In this document: piece by piece, positions 36,254 through 44,808 of the stretch
How the letters are laid out: each line of letters opens with the position of its first letter
How positions within the stretch are numbered: the first letter of the stretch is position 1
From: Acidobacteriota bacterium
Lineage (GTDB): Bacteria > Acidobacteriota > Terriglobia > Acidiferrales > UBA7541
Length of the DNA stretch: 64,000 nucleotides
NCBI GenBank assembly: GCA_013289695.1
Contig: JABCZK010000001.1
Location: forward strand, 1 to 64,000
Direction of reading: 5' to 3'
Program-made: the position numbers and the translations under genes
Notes under the pieces: generated by a model
What the model was told of the DNA's origin: nothing
The model's database searches: none
The model's input: the letters and a program-made list of their open reading frames with translations, nothing else

Positions 36254-38287
36254 CTACTCTTTCCCGGGCTTTGCTGTCGGGCTGCCTGGCAACGAGCCGG
36301 CCTTCGACTCGGTGGGTTTGACGGCCGCAGTGGCGGCGCCATTGCCGCCGTTTCCTGCGAGATAACGCATCGCGGTGGCCGCCAGGCCATCTAGAGCGCC
36401 ACCGCCATTCGAGCCGCTGGTGACGAGGATGTCCGGAACGAATTTCGAGGTGCCTTCCGAGAGCGCGGCGATGACGTTGACGAGCGCCGTAGCATTCGAT
36501 CCGAGCGCGCGCACCTGTGCTTCATAGCCGCGGGCGCGTGCGAGTCCGACCGCTTCGACCTCCGCGCCGCGCGCGGTACCCGTCTGACGAATGAATTCCG
36601 CCTCGCCGCGCGCTTCTTCGGTGCGAGCATTGGCGTTATTCGTCTTGATGTCCACCCCTACTTTGGATTTTGCGAGATCGGCCTGCATTTCGGCAGTGCC
36701 TTTGGCGTTTTCCATGGAGATGCGTTCATCCTGGGCGGAGCGTTGCATGCGGTAGGTGTTAATTTCCTGGTTGGCGATTTCGCGTTGGGTTAGGACCTTG
36801 ACGAGATCTTCCGGCAGGATGACGTCTTGGATGTAAACGCCGCGCGTTTCGACGCGATATTGATCGAGCTGGTCTTTGATGTGCTTGAACGCCTCTTCCT
36901 GCACCTGCTGTCGCGTTTCGATGAAACGAACCGCGGGCATGCTTTGCAGCTTGTCGCGGAAATGATTGCCCACGGCGGCTTGCAGTACCTCATTCACGAG
37001 GTTGATCATGGTGCCCACCATGGAAATCACGCGAGGGGCGTTCGTGTCCGGGACATGGATTTGGACTTGGAGGTCAATTTTGAAGACGAAGCCTTCATTG
37101 CTTTTCGCAACGATCTGCGAGAGCTGCGAATCGAGGTTGTGCGCTTGCGAAACAGCCTCGGCCCAGTTGAGCGTGAGGATAGACGTCGGCACGATCTCCG
37201 CCTGATAGCAACGGGGATTGAGCGGATATTTTCCGGTGCGCAGCGGTTCCTCCCATATACCGCGGTGACCGGGACGCACGAGCGAGCCGAATTTGAAATC
37301 GGTGCCGGACATATCCTGCGTCGGCAGACCGACGTACGCTTTGATCACGGCGACCTGGCCCTGTTGTACGACCAACATTCCAACCATTTCGACGCCGACC
37401 AGGAAGGGATTGAGGGCGTAGGCGCCGTAGAGCAGCGGGTCGTGCTGCAAGCCGATGCGGCCGCCGTTGTCGAGGAACGCCTGAAAATCCTGATAATTGT
37501 TGTGCAGATTATTTTTGTTGCCGAGGAGCACTTCGATGACGTCGCCGTCGGTGGCTTTGTCCTTCTCCATTTTGTCTATATCGGCGAAGCCGCCGAGGCG
37601 GCTGGCAATGTCGCCGGAGGGCAGAGGATCTCCTTCGTAAGTGGTGACAATGCCGACCAGGTCCATCAGGGCGGCGTCTTTGCCGCAGGGTTTCGGCTCG
37701 ATGCGCAGCAATTCGAGTTGCTCGGGCCGGAGGCCGAACGCCTCGGGAGTCAGCCTCCCGATTTTGCTTGAGCGCGAGCGTAGCTCGGGTGAAATCGGGA
37801 GACCGTACGCCTGACTCTTGGTGACGACGAGAAAACCGACGGGATGAATGGGCCCGAGCGTCCCGGGAGAAAATACGGGGCGCTGGACACCCTTTTGCCC
37901 GCCCCCCGTGATGAAGGAGCGCAGGTCCGCGAAATTTCCGAAGGACTTTTTATACACCGCCGACTTTGCGCCAATCGGCAAGGACGAACCTACTTGCGCG
38001 ATGACGACTCCGATTTCTCCGGCGGGAATCTGGACCCAGGGAAACTTTTGGACTTCGTAGAGCAGCCAAGGTTTCCAGCGGAGGCCGGGCAGCAGCAAAT
38101 CGGCTTGATATCCCGCTTCGCCCTGGAAAGCGATCACGTTGTCTCCGGACAGTTTGCGCGCGGAGACGCGCTTAAGGACCAAGCCGACTTCGGACGGTCC
38201 GACACGATGGAAGGACAGCAAGATGTAGGCGACGGTCAGAACGATGCCGACAAAGATCCAGGTAACAACCGGGATACCAAGTAACAT
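36254..38287 (-). CDS. Flotillin-like SPFH/Band 7 membrane protein
   Basis: The protein has 677 residues from ATG 38287, 8 nt after GAGGAG. One TM segment lies at about residues 5-25. An SPFH domain extends over about 28-430, with an insert of about 100 residues, longer than usual. Helical coiled-coil regions follow with Ala/Glu/Arg-rich heptads (about 505-610: EISMENAKGTAEMQADLAK and the flotillin-like RGEAEFIRQTGTARGAEVEA). The C-terminus is Gly/Asn-rich. Flotillins organise membrane microdomains and oligomerise. No NfeD-like partner is adjacent. Confidence 0.88.
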   Translation of the reverse strand: MLLGIPVVTWIFVGIVLTVAYILLSFHRVGPSEVGLVLKRVSARKLSGDNVIAFQGEAGYQADLLLPGLRWKPWLLYEVQKFPWVQIPAGEIGVVIAQVGSSLPIGAKSAVYKKSFGNFADLRSFITGGGQKGVQRPVFSPGTLGPIHPVGFLVVTKSQAYGLPISPELRSRSSKIGRLTPEAFGLRPEQLELLRIEPKPCGKDAALMDLVGIVTTYEGDPLPSGDIASRLGGFADIDKMEKDKATDGDVIEVLLGNKNNLHNNYQDFQAFLDNGGRIGLQHDPLLYGAYALNPFLVGVEMVGMLVVQQGQVAVIKAYVGLPTQDMSGTDFKFGSLVRPGHRGIWEEPLRTGKYPLNPRCYQAEIVPTSILTLNWAEAVSQAHNLDSQLSQIVAKSNEGFVFKIDLQVQIHVPDTNAPRVISMVGTMINLVNEVLQAAVGNHFRDKLQSMPAVRFIETRQQVQEEAFKHIKDQLDQYRVETRGVYIQDVILPEDLVKVLTQREIANQEINTYRMQRSAQDERISMENAKGTAEMQADLAKSKVGVDIKTNNANARTEEARGEAEFIRQTGTARGAEVEAVGLARARGYEAQVRALGSNATALVNVIAALSEGTSKFVPDILVTSGSNGGGALDGLAATAMRYLAGNGGNGAATAAVKPTESKAGSLPGSPTAKPGKE

Positions 38288-38475
38288 GGGAGTCACTCCT
38301 CAGGAATGCGTGGCCATCCTGCGCTTGACGCTTCGGCGTTGTCAAGCGGGTCGCGGCGACGATGCGGTCGCGCGACATCGAGTCATGCTGGGGGGATTGC
38401 GGGGAGGGGTGAAACGTGGTAGCATGGGGTTGCGTTTGTTGCTCTATGATTCGTTTTTGACGCGCGCGAGGAATG

Positions 38476-38508
38476 GCTGCCGGGCAAACGTCCGACGGCT
38501 TTTTTTTT
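38476..38508 (+). terminator. Intrinsic terminator-like hairpin in the cold-shock gene leader
   Basis: GCTGCCGGGC (38476-38485) pairs with GTCCGACGGC (38490-38499), nine of ten positions including two G-U, around AAAC, and nine T follow at 38500-38508. No plus-strand gene ends upstream, since flotillin points away. It therefore lies inside a likely 5' leader of the cold-shock gene 83 nt downstream. A second perfect 7-bp hairpin (38548-38564) precedes the ribosome site. Confidence 0.55.
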
Positions 38509-38590
38509 GCGCGGGGCAATGCGAGCGGGGCGATAAGCAGCTTTCCGGGTGGCTAAGAGCCACCTTATGAATAATTTAGGAGCAGTTTCC

Positions 38591-38797
38591 GTGAGCAGAG
38601 AGCAAGGTACAGTGAAGTGGTTCAATGCGGCCAAGGGCTATGGGTTTATCCAGCGCCAATCGGGCGAGGATGTATTCGTGCATTTCTCCGCGATCCAGTC
38701 CGAGGGCTACAAGTCCCTCAACGAGGGTCAGGCCGTGGAGTTTGAAGTAAAGCAGGGGCCGAAGGGTCTGCAGGCGGAGAACGTAGTCGGCCTGTAG
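38591..38797 (+). CDS. Cold-shock domain protein (CspA family)
   Basis: The 68-residue product begins at GTG 38591, chosen because TAGGAG lies 8 nt before it and the N-terminus then matches the family. RNP1 KGYGFIQ and RNP2 VFVHFSAI are intact, as are the aromatic residues Trp/Phe in VKWFN. It binds single-stranded nucleic acid and acts as an RNA chaperone. The leader contains a terminator-like hairpin and a second hairpin, so temperature-dependent leader control is plausible. Confidence 0.92.
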   Translation: MSREQGTVKWFNAAKGYGFIQRQSGEDVFVHFSAIQSEGYKSLNEGQAVEFEVKQGPKGLQAENVVGL

Positions 38798-39156
38798 GTC
38801 TGCCGAAGTCTTCAGATCGAGGTTTGGGTTTTGGCCGGCACTGGGATGGACAACCGGCGGTGCGCTGGTTTGGTGGGCTGCGAAGCGCAACGGTTGCCGA
38901 CTGCTGCCGGGCCTACGAAGCGCAAGTCCCGCGCCGTCGCTGGATGTGTTTTGCTTTTTTTGCCCGGATGCGCATGCACGCAGCTCGTGGCGCGCTTGGC
39001 GCAGTGAAACGATTCTGAAAGGGACGGACCCAGCCGCTGTCCTTTTCGGGAGCAATCGCAGGACAAACTTCTGGTAGGACGTTGCGGCGGGCGGAAGCGC
39101 GTCGCGACGGTGCGGTTTTTTTTGCATCGAAGTCATAATCATCCACGGAGGGAGCT
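38798..39156. other. Intergenic region
   Basis: No gene was seen in 359 bases. A hairpin with arms AAAGGGAC (39018-39025) and GTCCTTTT (39039-39046) and a T8 tract at about 39114-39121 are the only notable elements; either could end the cold-shock transcript. GGAGGGAGCT at its end is the ribosome site for the gene at 39157. Confidence 0.4.
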
Positions 39157-39372
39157 GTGCAGACACTGGTCGAAGGGCAGTCCATACGTCACGAGCAGTA
39201 CGGAATGGGAGTGGTGACCGAGTCGAACACCGAGCGCACTACGATTGATTTTGACGATCATGGTGTGAAGAAGTTTGTTACTGCAATTTGGTCCGCTGAG
39301 CTGGTGGGTGAGCCACCCGCCACGCCGCCTACAAAGCGCCGTGGACGCCGTAAGTCCGTCAAGAGGGCTTAA
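39157..39372 (+). CDS. Small hypothetical protein, possibly DUF3553-like
   Basis: The 71 residues start at GTG 39157 with GGAGG-type site. The first 45 residues form a small beta fold: IRHEQYGMGVVTESNTERTT, then DFDDHGVKKFV. This resembles DUF3553-type or SH3-like domains found at the tails of helicases. The C-terminus is strongly basic (TKRRGRRKSVKRA), so it could bind nucleic acid. The csp gene lies upstream on the same strand. Confidence 0.65.
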   Translation: MQTLVEGQSIRHEQYGMGVVTESNTERTTIDFDDHGVKKFVTAIWSAELVGEPPATPPTKRRGRRKSVKRA

Positions 39373-39400
39373 TAAAATTAGAAAACTTTGAACATCGCTT

Positions 39401-39418
39401 CCGGGCCGATTGGCCCGG
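39401..39418. repeat. Perfect 7-bp hairpin
   Basis: CCGGGCC-GATT-GGCCCGG forms a stem-loop 28 bases past the stop of the preceding gene. No U-tract follows, so it is only terminator-like. Confidence 0.4.
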
Positions 39419-39512
39419 GGGCGGTGGTGTATTCGGTTGCGTTTTGCGGGCTCGGAGGATTGGTGAATTTGCTTGCCGAGAGGCTGTAGGGGCTCTGGGG
39501 CTTTTCTAAGCA

Positions 39513-39811
39513 TCAACCCTTCTGGAGAAACGCAGCAGGACTGTGCTTCGCGATGCTGAAAAGTTGGAGAGCGATGCCGCGAAGACGACGCTTTGCTTGC
39601 TCCCAGCCCCGCACTGCACTAACCTCGCGCCCACTCGTTTGGCGAAAACCAGTTGGTTTACGCCCCATTTGACGCGGATACTGCGTATCTCGGCGGGTGT
39701 GAGTTTCTTCGGTCGTCTAACGCGATCTACACGCAACACCCTCGCGCCCTTACGGTAGTCGGCGGCGTCGCGAACGCTTTCTTGGAATTCCGCGAACAGT
39801 GTCTCTCTCAT
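39513..39811 (-). pseudogene. HigA/XRE-type antitoxin with frameshift
   Basis: The N-terminal part (from ATG 39811) reads a helix-turn-helix: LTPAEIRSIRVKWGVNQLVF, then AKRVGARLVQC. After about 39615 the frame is lost, and a different frame continues the family sequence: WEQAKRRLRGIALQLFSIAK, then HSPAAF, ending at TGA 39513-39515. The expected join is VQCWEQ. A change of one or a few bases near 39600-39615 explains it. No toxin gene precedes it on the minus strand, so this is an orphan, inactive copy. Its product, if made, would have the first helices only. Confidence 0.65.
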
Positions 39812-39936
39812 AGCCGCTCCTAATCATACCAGGCGAAAGGCAAGCTCCAGGCCGGTTGCGCATTCTTAAGGGCTTCTTTTTGGCGCGGGATGCTGGCACA
39901 CTCGATGAGAGACGAGGCGTAAGGAGTGCAGGCGAA

Positions 39937-40899
39937 ATGAAGGTTGGACTAAGCGAATGGATGCGAGCTTTGGCGGCTGCGGGAGTGCTGTTGGCTTGGG
40001 GCACGATGGCGCGGGCAACCGGGGCGCAGGCATCGGCGGGCGCGGCAGCTGGTGAAAGCGCGGCGCGGTTGATCGAGCACGGGATCACCAATGGAGTATC
40101 GATAGAGCTGCCAGTGGCGTGGACTGAATTCAAACCTGGTGACGCGCCCGTGGCGCTGGCTCCTTATTCGCCGCCGTTTCATCTGGGCGGAATACTGGCA
40201 CTGCAGAATTTGCAAACGAGCGCGATCATGCAGTTTGCGACTTCGGACAATCCGCTGCTGGGCCACGATGCCAACTGGCTGGACGGACAGATGCACATGC
40301 CCAGCGGTTCGGGGATGAGCATGATCGATCTTCTGTTCTATTATTTTTTTCCGCCGTCGGCATCTTGTATTAATGAAGCGATGGCGAACAATACGCGCGC
40401 CAGCTTCGCGCCGGCGCCCAATAGTGCTTCGAGCGATGCACCTCCGGTATTACAGGTGTCCTACGCTTGCCGGCATGAAGTGACGCTGGAGGGATTTTTC
40501 GGAGCACAGGTGAGCTCCGGGATTACCTTTGTGCAGACGAACGAAGGGCCGCGCGCGTATGGAACGACGGCGCAGTTCTATTTGGCGCCGATGGAGCGCG
40601 TCACGTCGCCGGGGATGAATTGGTACGTGTTCTCGGCGCAGCGCGTGAGCCCCGTCACGCCGGGCGCCTCGGCGCATTTTAATTTGCCGGCGAACCTGCA
40701 GGGAGCGCAGGCAGAGTTTTACTGGGCGATTGGCGCGGCGGGTCCGTTTCCGTGGGTGTACGATGGCGGGCGCGCGAACCAGCAATTGATTCACATGGCT
40801 TACGCGGGCGTTGGATTGGGCGGGAACAAGCGCGCGGAATTTATGGCTTTGCTGCAGAAGGTCCAGGCACGGGGTGCGGGTTCCGGGGCCGCACAATAG
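39937..40899 (+). CDS. Exported hypothetical protein
   Basis: The product has 320 residues from ATG 39937 (AAGGAG upstream), with a signal peptide ending about residue 30 (Ala-Arg-Ala). The mature protein is beta-rich with many aromatic residues: SIELPVAWTEFKPGDAPVAL, DLLFYYFFPPSASC and MNWYVFSAQRVSPVTPG. Two Cys (in SASCINEA and SYACRHE) could form a disulfide. No family was recognised. Confidence 0.65.
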   Translation: MKVGLSEWMRALAAAGVLLAWGTMARATGAQASAGAAAGESAARLIEHGITNGVSIELPVAWTEFKPGDAPVALAPYSPPFHLGGILALQNLQTSAIMQFATSDNPLLGHDANWLDGQMHMPSGSGMSMIDLLFYYFFPPSASCINEAMANNTRASFAPAPNSASSDAPPVLQVSYACRHEVTLEGFFGAQVSSGITFVQTNEGPRAYGTTAQFYLAPMERVTSPGMNWYVFSAQRVSPVTPGASAHFNLPANLQGAQAEFYWAIGAAGPFPWVYDGGRANQQLIHMAYAGVGLGGNKRAEFMALLQKVQARGAGSGAAQ

Positions 40900-41042
40900 G
40901 GTTATTCACCGAGTGAGGCTCGGCATTGCATCCCGGTGGGATTTTTGTGCATCCGTATTGGCAGGCTGGTGAAGGAGTGCGACCGAGTGCATTTGAGGTT
41001 ATGGCGAATATTCGGTCCGGGCCGATAATTCAAAGCGCGAGG

Positions 41043-41909
41043 ATGCGTAAGGCGATGAGAACGACGAGGATATTGAATTCGACCAGGAACGCAAACTGGA
41101 CTCTGACGCGAACTGTCGCGCTTGGCGCGATTCTTTGCGGCGCGTGCGCGGCATTTTCAGGTGGTGCTGCGGCGCAGGCGCCCGCCGGGCCGATCCGGCC
41201 GGCCGCGGATTCCGGCGACTCGCATGCGGGGTCATCCGGGCCGGCCGTGCAGCCGGAGATGGTGGTTCCGGATAAGAAGCAGCTTTTTGCGTCGTGGAAG
41301 TTCGACCTGGAGCAGAGTGACGACGCGCAGGACAAAATGCGGGAAGCGCGCGGAACCAACGCTGACAACCCGGCGAATCCGCGAGGCGGTGGTGGGAACG
41401 GGACCGGAATTCACATGGGCGGAATCGGATCGCCGTACCCCGGCGGCGGAGGCGGCAATGGTGGGGGTAATGGCGGCGGCAACCCTAGAAACGGCGGGAG
41501 CAAGAACGCGGACAGCGATTATGACCGGCAGCAGTTGCAGGAACTAATGAACCCCGCAGGATCCATCACGCTGGCGATGAAAGACACCCCGGACGCCAAA
41601 AACGGTGAAGTGCTGTTGACCGATGATTCGGGCCGGCAGCGCGCGTTCTATACCGATGGCCACAAAGTACAGAAATCCAAGGATGATAAATACCAGGAAT
41701 TCGACGCGCACTGGGAAGACTATCGCCTGGTTGCGGATCAGGGTGGCAGTCACGGGCCGCAGATAACGCGTTCGTTCGAGCCGGCGCCTGGTGGGAAACA
41801 GCTTTATGAGATCGTGCGTCTGGAAAGGACGCGCTCGAACGGGCCTGTAGAGATTCGCTTCGTGTATGACCTCGTTGGCGAGAGCAACCTTCCTGTAAAA
41901 AAACCTTAA
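41043..41909 (+). CDS. Exported glycine-rich hypothetical protein
   Basis: The product has 288 residues if it begins at ATG 41043; 41055 is an alternative and the frame opens at 40926. A signal peptide (residues about 18-42, ending Ala-Ala-Ala-Gln) is followed by a proline/serine-rich linker and a Gly/Asn-rich low-complexity run (about 115-165). The C-terminal domain is beta-like: ITLAMKDTPDAKNGEVLLTD, then FDAHWEDYRLVADQGG and LYEIVRLERTRSNGPVEIRF. The function is unknown. The gene precedes the TauE gene by 57 bp. Confidence 0.65.
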   Translation: MRKAMRTTRILNSTRNANWTLTRTVALGAILCGACAAFSGGAAAQAPAGPIRPAADSGDSHAGSSGPAVQPEMVVPDKKQLFASWKFDLEQSDDAQDKMREARGTNADNPANPRGGGGNGTGIHMGGIGSPYPGGGGGNGGGNGGGNPRNGGSKNADSDYDRQQLQELMNPAGSITLAMKDTPDAKNGEVLLTDDSGRQRAFYTDGHKVQKSKDDKYQEFDAHWEDYRLVADQGGSHGPQITRSFEPAPGGKQLYEIVRLERTRSNGPVEIRFVYDLVGESNLPVKKP

Positions 41910-41966
41910 GATGATAGAATCTCGCCGCCGACGCGGAGTTGCGTTCGGAATCGAGAGCTTCTCCCA

Positions 41967-42803
41967 TTGAACACGCTGGAATTTACACTGGTGGTCGCGC
42001 TGGGATCGTTTCTGGCGGGCATGCTTGGGTCGCTGACGGGCTTGGGCGGCGGAGTGGTAATTGTGCCGCTGCTGACACTGGTGTTTGGCGTGGATATCCG
42101 ATATGCGATTGGTGCATCACTGGTTTCGGTGATTGCCACTTCTTCGGGGGCGGCCGCGGCGTATCTTCGAGAAGGGTACTCAAATATGCGTGTGGGAATG
42201 TTTTTGGAAATTGCAACCACCGTTGGGGCGGTTTGCGGTGCGTTTCTCGCCGGATATTTGCATACCTCGATTATTGCGATTGTCTTTGGCGTGGTGCTGC
42301 TGTACTCAGCTTACGCTTCGACGCACACGTTGGCTGATCCCCCGGCGGATATGGCGCCGGATCGAATTGCGACGATTCTGCGGCTGGACGGTTCCTATCC
42401 CACTTCGGATGGCCTGAAGTCCTACCATGTACGGCGCGTACCGCTGGGATTCGGATTGATGTATGTGGCCGGGGTGCTCTCGGGATTGCTGGGGATAGGT
42501 TCGGGCGCGGTGAAAGTGCTGGCGATGGATCAGGCGATGAAGATTCCGTTCAAGGTTTCGACGACCACCAGCAATTTTATGATCGGTGTAACTGCGGCGG
42601 CCAGCGCGGGAATTTATCTGCGGCGAGGTTACATTGATCCGGGATTGGCGATGCCCGTGATGTTGGGCGTGCTGGCGGGGGCGCTGGTGGGTGCGAAGAT
42701 TCTGCCGGGAGCGAAAGTGCGAACTTTGCGGATTGTGTTTGGCGTGGTGATCGCGGCACTGGCGATCGAAATGATATTCCAGGGCGTGCGGGGGAAACTG
42801 TGA
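41967..42803 (+). CDS. TauE/SafE family permease
   Basis: The protein has 278 residues beginning at TTG 41967, although the ribosome site is poor. About eight membrane helices are visible, including the Gly-rich GSLTGLGGGVVIVPLLTLVF and GVLSGLLGIGSGAVKV signatures of the two repeats. Family members export sulfite, sulfoacetate or related anions, but the substrate cannot be determined here. The stop codon overlaps the start of the next gene (TGATG), so translation is probably coupled. Confidence 0.88.
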   Translation: MNTLEFTLVVALGSFLAGMLGSLTGLGGGVVIVPLLTLVFGVDIRYAIGASLVSVIATSSGAAAAYLREGYSNMRVGMFLEIATTVGAVCGAFLAGYLHTSIIAIVFGVVLLYSAYASTHTLADPPADMAPDRIATILRLDGSYPTSDGLKSYHVRRVPLGFGLMYVAGVLSGLLGIGSGAVKVLAMDQAMKIPFKVSTTTSNFMIGVTAAASAGIYLRRGYIDPGLAMPVMLGVLAGALVGAKILPGAKVRTLRIVFGVVIAALAIEMIFQGVRGKL

Positions 42804-43213
42804 TGACCGACGCGGACGGCGGTGCTGCTGTCGGCGGAAAAGTGGACGACAAAAGCGTTGAAGTATTCTTGGGGAAACTTCTGCGTTGGGGAGTGCTGCT
42901 GGCGGCGCTGGTGGTTTTCGTGGGTGGCATGTGGTTCTTGGTTGAGTCATACGCTGTGGAGCAGAACTATCGAACTTTTCGCGGTGAGCCTGCGGAATTG
43001 CGGGGAGTGCCGCAGATTGTGCATCAGGCGATGGCACTCGATCCGTTGGGGCTGATTCAGTTTGGATTGCTGCTGCTGATTGCGACTCCGGTGGCGCGGG
43101 TGTTGTTTTCGGTGCTGGGCTTCGCATTGGAACACGACTGGATGTACGTGGTTTTGACATTGTTGGTTCTGGCGCTGCTGGTTTATACCTTGACGAGCGG
43201 AAGTGGGATTTGA
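42803..43213 (+). CDS. DUF1634 family membrane protein
   Basis: The 136-residue product from ATG 42803 overlaps tauE by one base. It has three membrane helices: about 28-50, 80-105 and 112-130. The Asp/Gly-rich N-terminus, the VEQNYRTFRGEPAELR loop and the LDPLGLIQFGLLLLIATPV segment are typical for DUF1634. This family frequently sits next to TauE permeases and may be an accessory subunit; this rests on the recurring gene pairing, not on biochemistry. Confidence 0.88.
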   Translation: MTDADGGAAVGGKVDDKSVEVFLGKLLRWGVLLAALVVFVGGMWFLVESYAVEQNYRTFRGEPAELRGVPQIVHQAMALDPLGLIQFGLLLLIATPVARVLFSVLGFALEHDWMYVVLTLLVLALLVYTLTSGSGI

Positions 43214-43312
43214 CGCGCAGTGCGCCAATCAGGAGATTGGCGTTCCCAGGATCCGGTTACAATTTGATTGAAGCTGGTGTCGCGCGTGGCGCGATTGGGG
43301 AGGGTGGAGGGC

Positions 43313-44581
43313 TTGGCGACGGCTGATTCCGGGGAAGGGAGGTTGGCGGGGCGAGCAGCGTTTAGGTATCCGGCGTTCAGGCTGTATGAAGCGGCGCGAC
43401 TTTTCACTGTGGTCGCAATGGAAATGATCTCGGTGGCGGTCGGCTGGCAGATTTATGCAATCACCCACAGTAAGTTCGATTTGGGCTACGTAGGACTAGC
43501 GCAGTTCCTGCCGGGCATTCTGCTGTTTTTGGTTTCCGGGCACGCCGCGGATCGTTTCAACCGCAAGAAACTCTTGATGCTCTGTTACACGGCATTTGGG
43601 GTGTGTGCGGCGCTCTTCCTGCTGGTGTCGCTGCGCCACTCCCATTCCATCGGGCCGATTTACGCGGTGCTGGTGCTGCTGGGAGTGGTGCGCTCGCTGA
43701 ACGGCCCGGTGAGCCGCGCGTTGCTGCCGCAGCTGGTTTCTGAGGAACACTTTCAGAATGCGGTAGCCTGGCACTCGACCATCTTTCAGGTGGGCACAAT
43801 TATGGGTCCATCGGTGGGCGGACTGGTCTACGCACTGTTCCGCGGGCCGACTGCGGTGTACGCGACGGCGCTCGCGTGCTACATCACCGCGGTAGTGTGC
43901 ACGATCGGCATCCATTTTCAGCCGAAAGCGCGGGACCGCGAACCGGTCAGTCTGCAGACGGTTCTGGCGGGACTCGCCTACATCTGGAAACAAAAAGTTG
44001 TGCTGGGTTCGATCTCGCTCGATTTGTTTGCGGTGCTGCTGGGCGGGGCGGTGGCGCTGCTGCCGGCGTATGCGCAGGATATTTTGCATACGGGGCCTTG
44101 GGGGCTCGGGCTGCTGCGAAGCGCGCCGGCCGTGGGCGCGGGCGCCATGGCCATTCTGCTGGCATATCGCCCGTTGCGGCGGCGCGTGGGCGGGACGATG
44201 TTATGGTGCGTCGCAGCGTTCGGCATTTTCACGATTGTGTTCGGAATTTCCCGCAGCTTGACGCTGTCTTTGGCAGCGTTGGCGCTCACGGGCGCGGCAG
44301 ACATGGTGAGCGTGGTGATTCGGGTCACGCTCGTGCAGGTGGCGACGCCGGATCAGATGCGCGGACGCGTGAATGCGGTGGACATGATTTTTATCGGCGC
44401 CTCGAACGAGCTGGGGCAATTCGAATCGGGGCTGACGGCGGGCTGGTTCGGAACCGTGCCCGCGGTGATTCTGGGCGGGATTGGCACGCTGGTTGTTACG
44501 GCGCTCTGGGCTTGGTGGTTTCCGGCGTTGCGGCGCGCGGACAATTTTTCGGTTGATGCGGATCCTGATCCGGCCAGTTAG
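43313..44581 (+). CDS. MFS transporter, EntS-like
   Basis: The product has 422 residues from TTG 43313, 8 nt after GGGGAGGG; the frame opens at 43268. About twelve membrane helices are present. The loop between helices 2 and 3 has GHAADRFNRKKLLM, the MFS signature. The motif around DQMRGRVNAVDMIFIGASNE and the overall layout match enterobactin exporter-like MFS proteins (MFS_3). It probably exports small molecules; the substrate is unknown. It is not near any biosynthetic cluster. Confidence 0.85.
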   Translation: MATADSGEGRLAGRAAFRYPAFRLYEAARLFTVVAMEMISVAVGWQIYAITHSKFDLGYVGLAQFLPGILLFLVSGHAADRFNRKKLLMLCYTAFGVCAALFLLVSLRHSHSIGPIYAVLVLLGVVRSLNGPVSRALLPQLVSEEHFQNAVAWHSTIFQVGTIMGPSVGGLVYALFRGPTAVYATALACYITAVVCTIGIHFQPKARDREPVSLQTVLAGLAYIWKQKVVLGSISLDLFAVLLGGAVALLPAYAQDILHTGPWGLGLLRSAPAVGAGAMAILLAYRPLRRRVGGTMLWCVAAFGIFTIVFGISRSLTLSLAALALTGAADMVSVVIRVTLVQVATPDQMRGRVNAVDMIFIGASNELGQFESGLTAGWFGTVPAVILGGIGTLVVTALWAWWFPALRRADNFSVDADPDPAS

Positions 44582-44609
44582 CCGTCGCGCCGGCGCGAGT
44601 GGCGCGTTT

Positions 44610-44735
44610 CAGAACGCCATCGGGTGTTGCCACGCCACCGTTGGCGCACTGGAGTGCGTTGCTACCCTTCAATCCCGCATAGCTGGATCTCAGGCTGAAC
44701 CGCCCAGTCGCGTGATACCCGAAGACCACGTCAAA
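44610..44735. repeat. Interspersed GC-rich repeats
   Basis: Blocks GTTGGCGCACTGGAGTGCG, CTACCCTTCAATCCCGCAT and GATCTCAGGCTGAACCGCCC are found here, all with counterparts at 61265-61476. They separate the MFS gene from lgt. Confidence 0.5.
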
Positions 44736-44808
44736 GGCGCCCCCGCGTCGCGTGATCCGTTGTTTCGTCATCTCCTCCTGACCCTGTCCAAATCTGGTCA
44801 ATCGGCAT

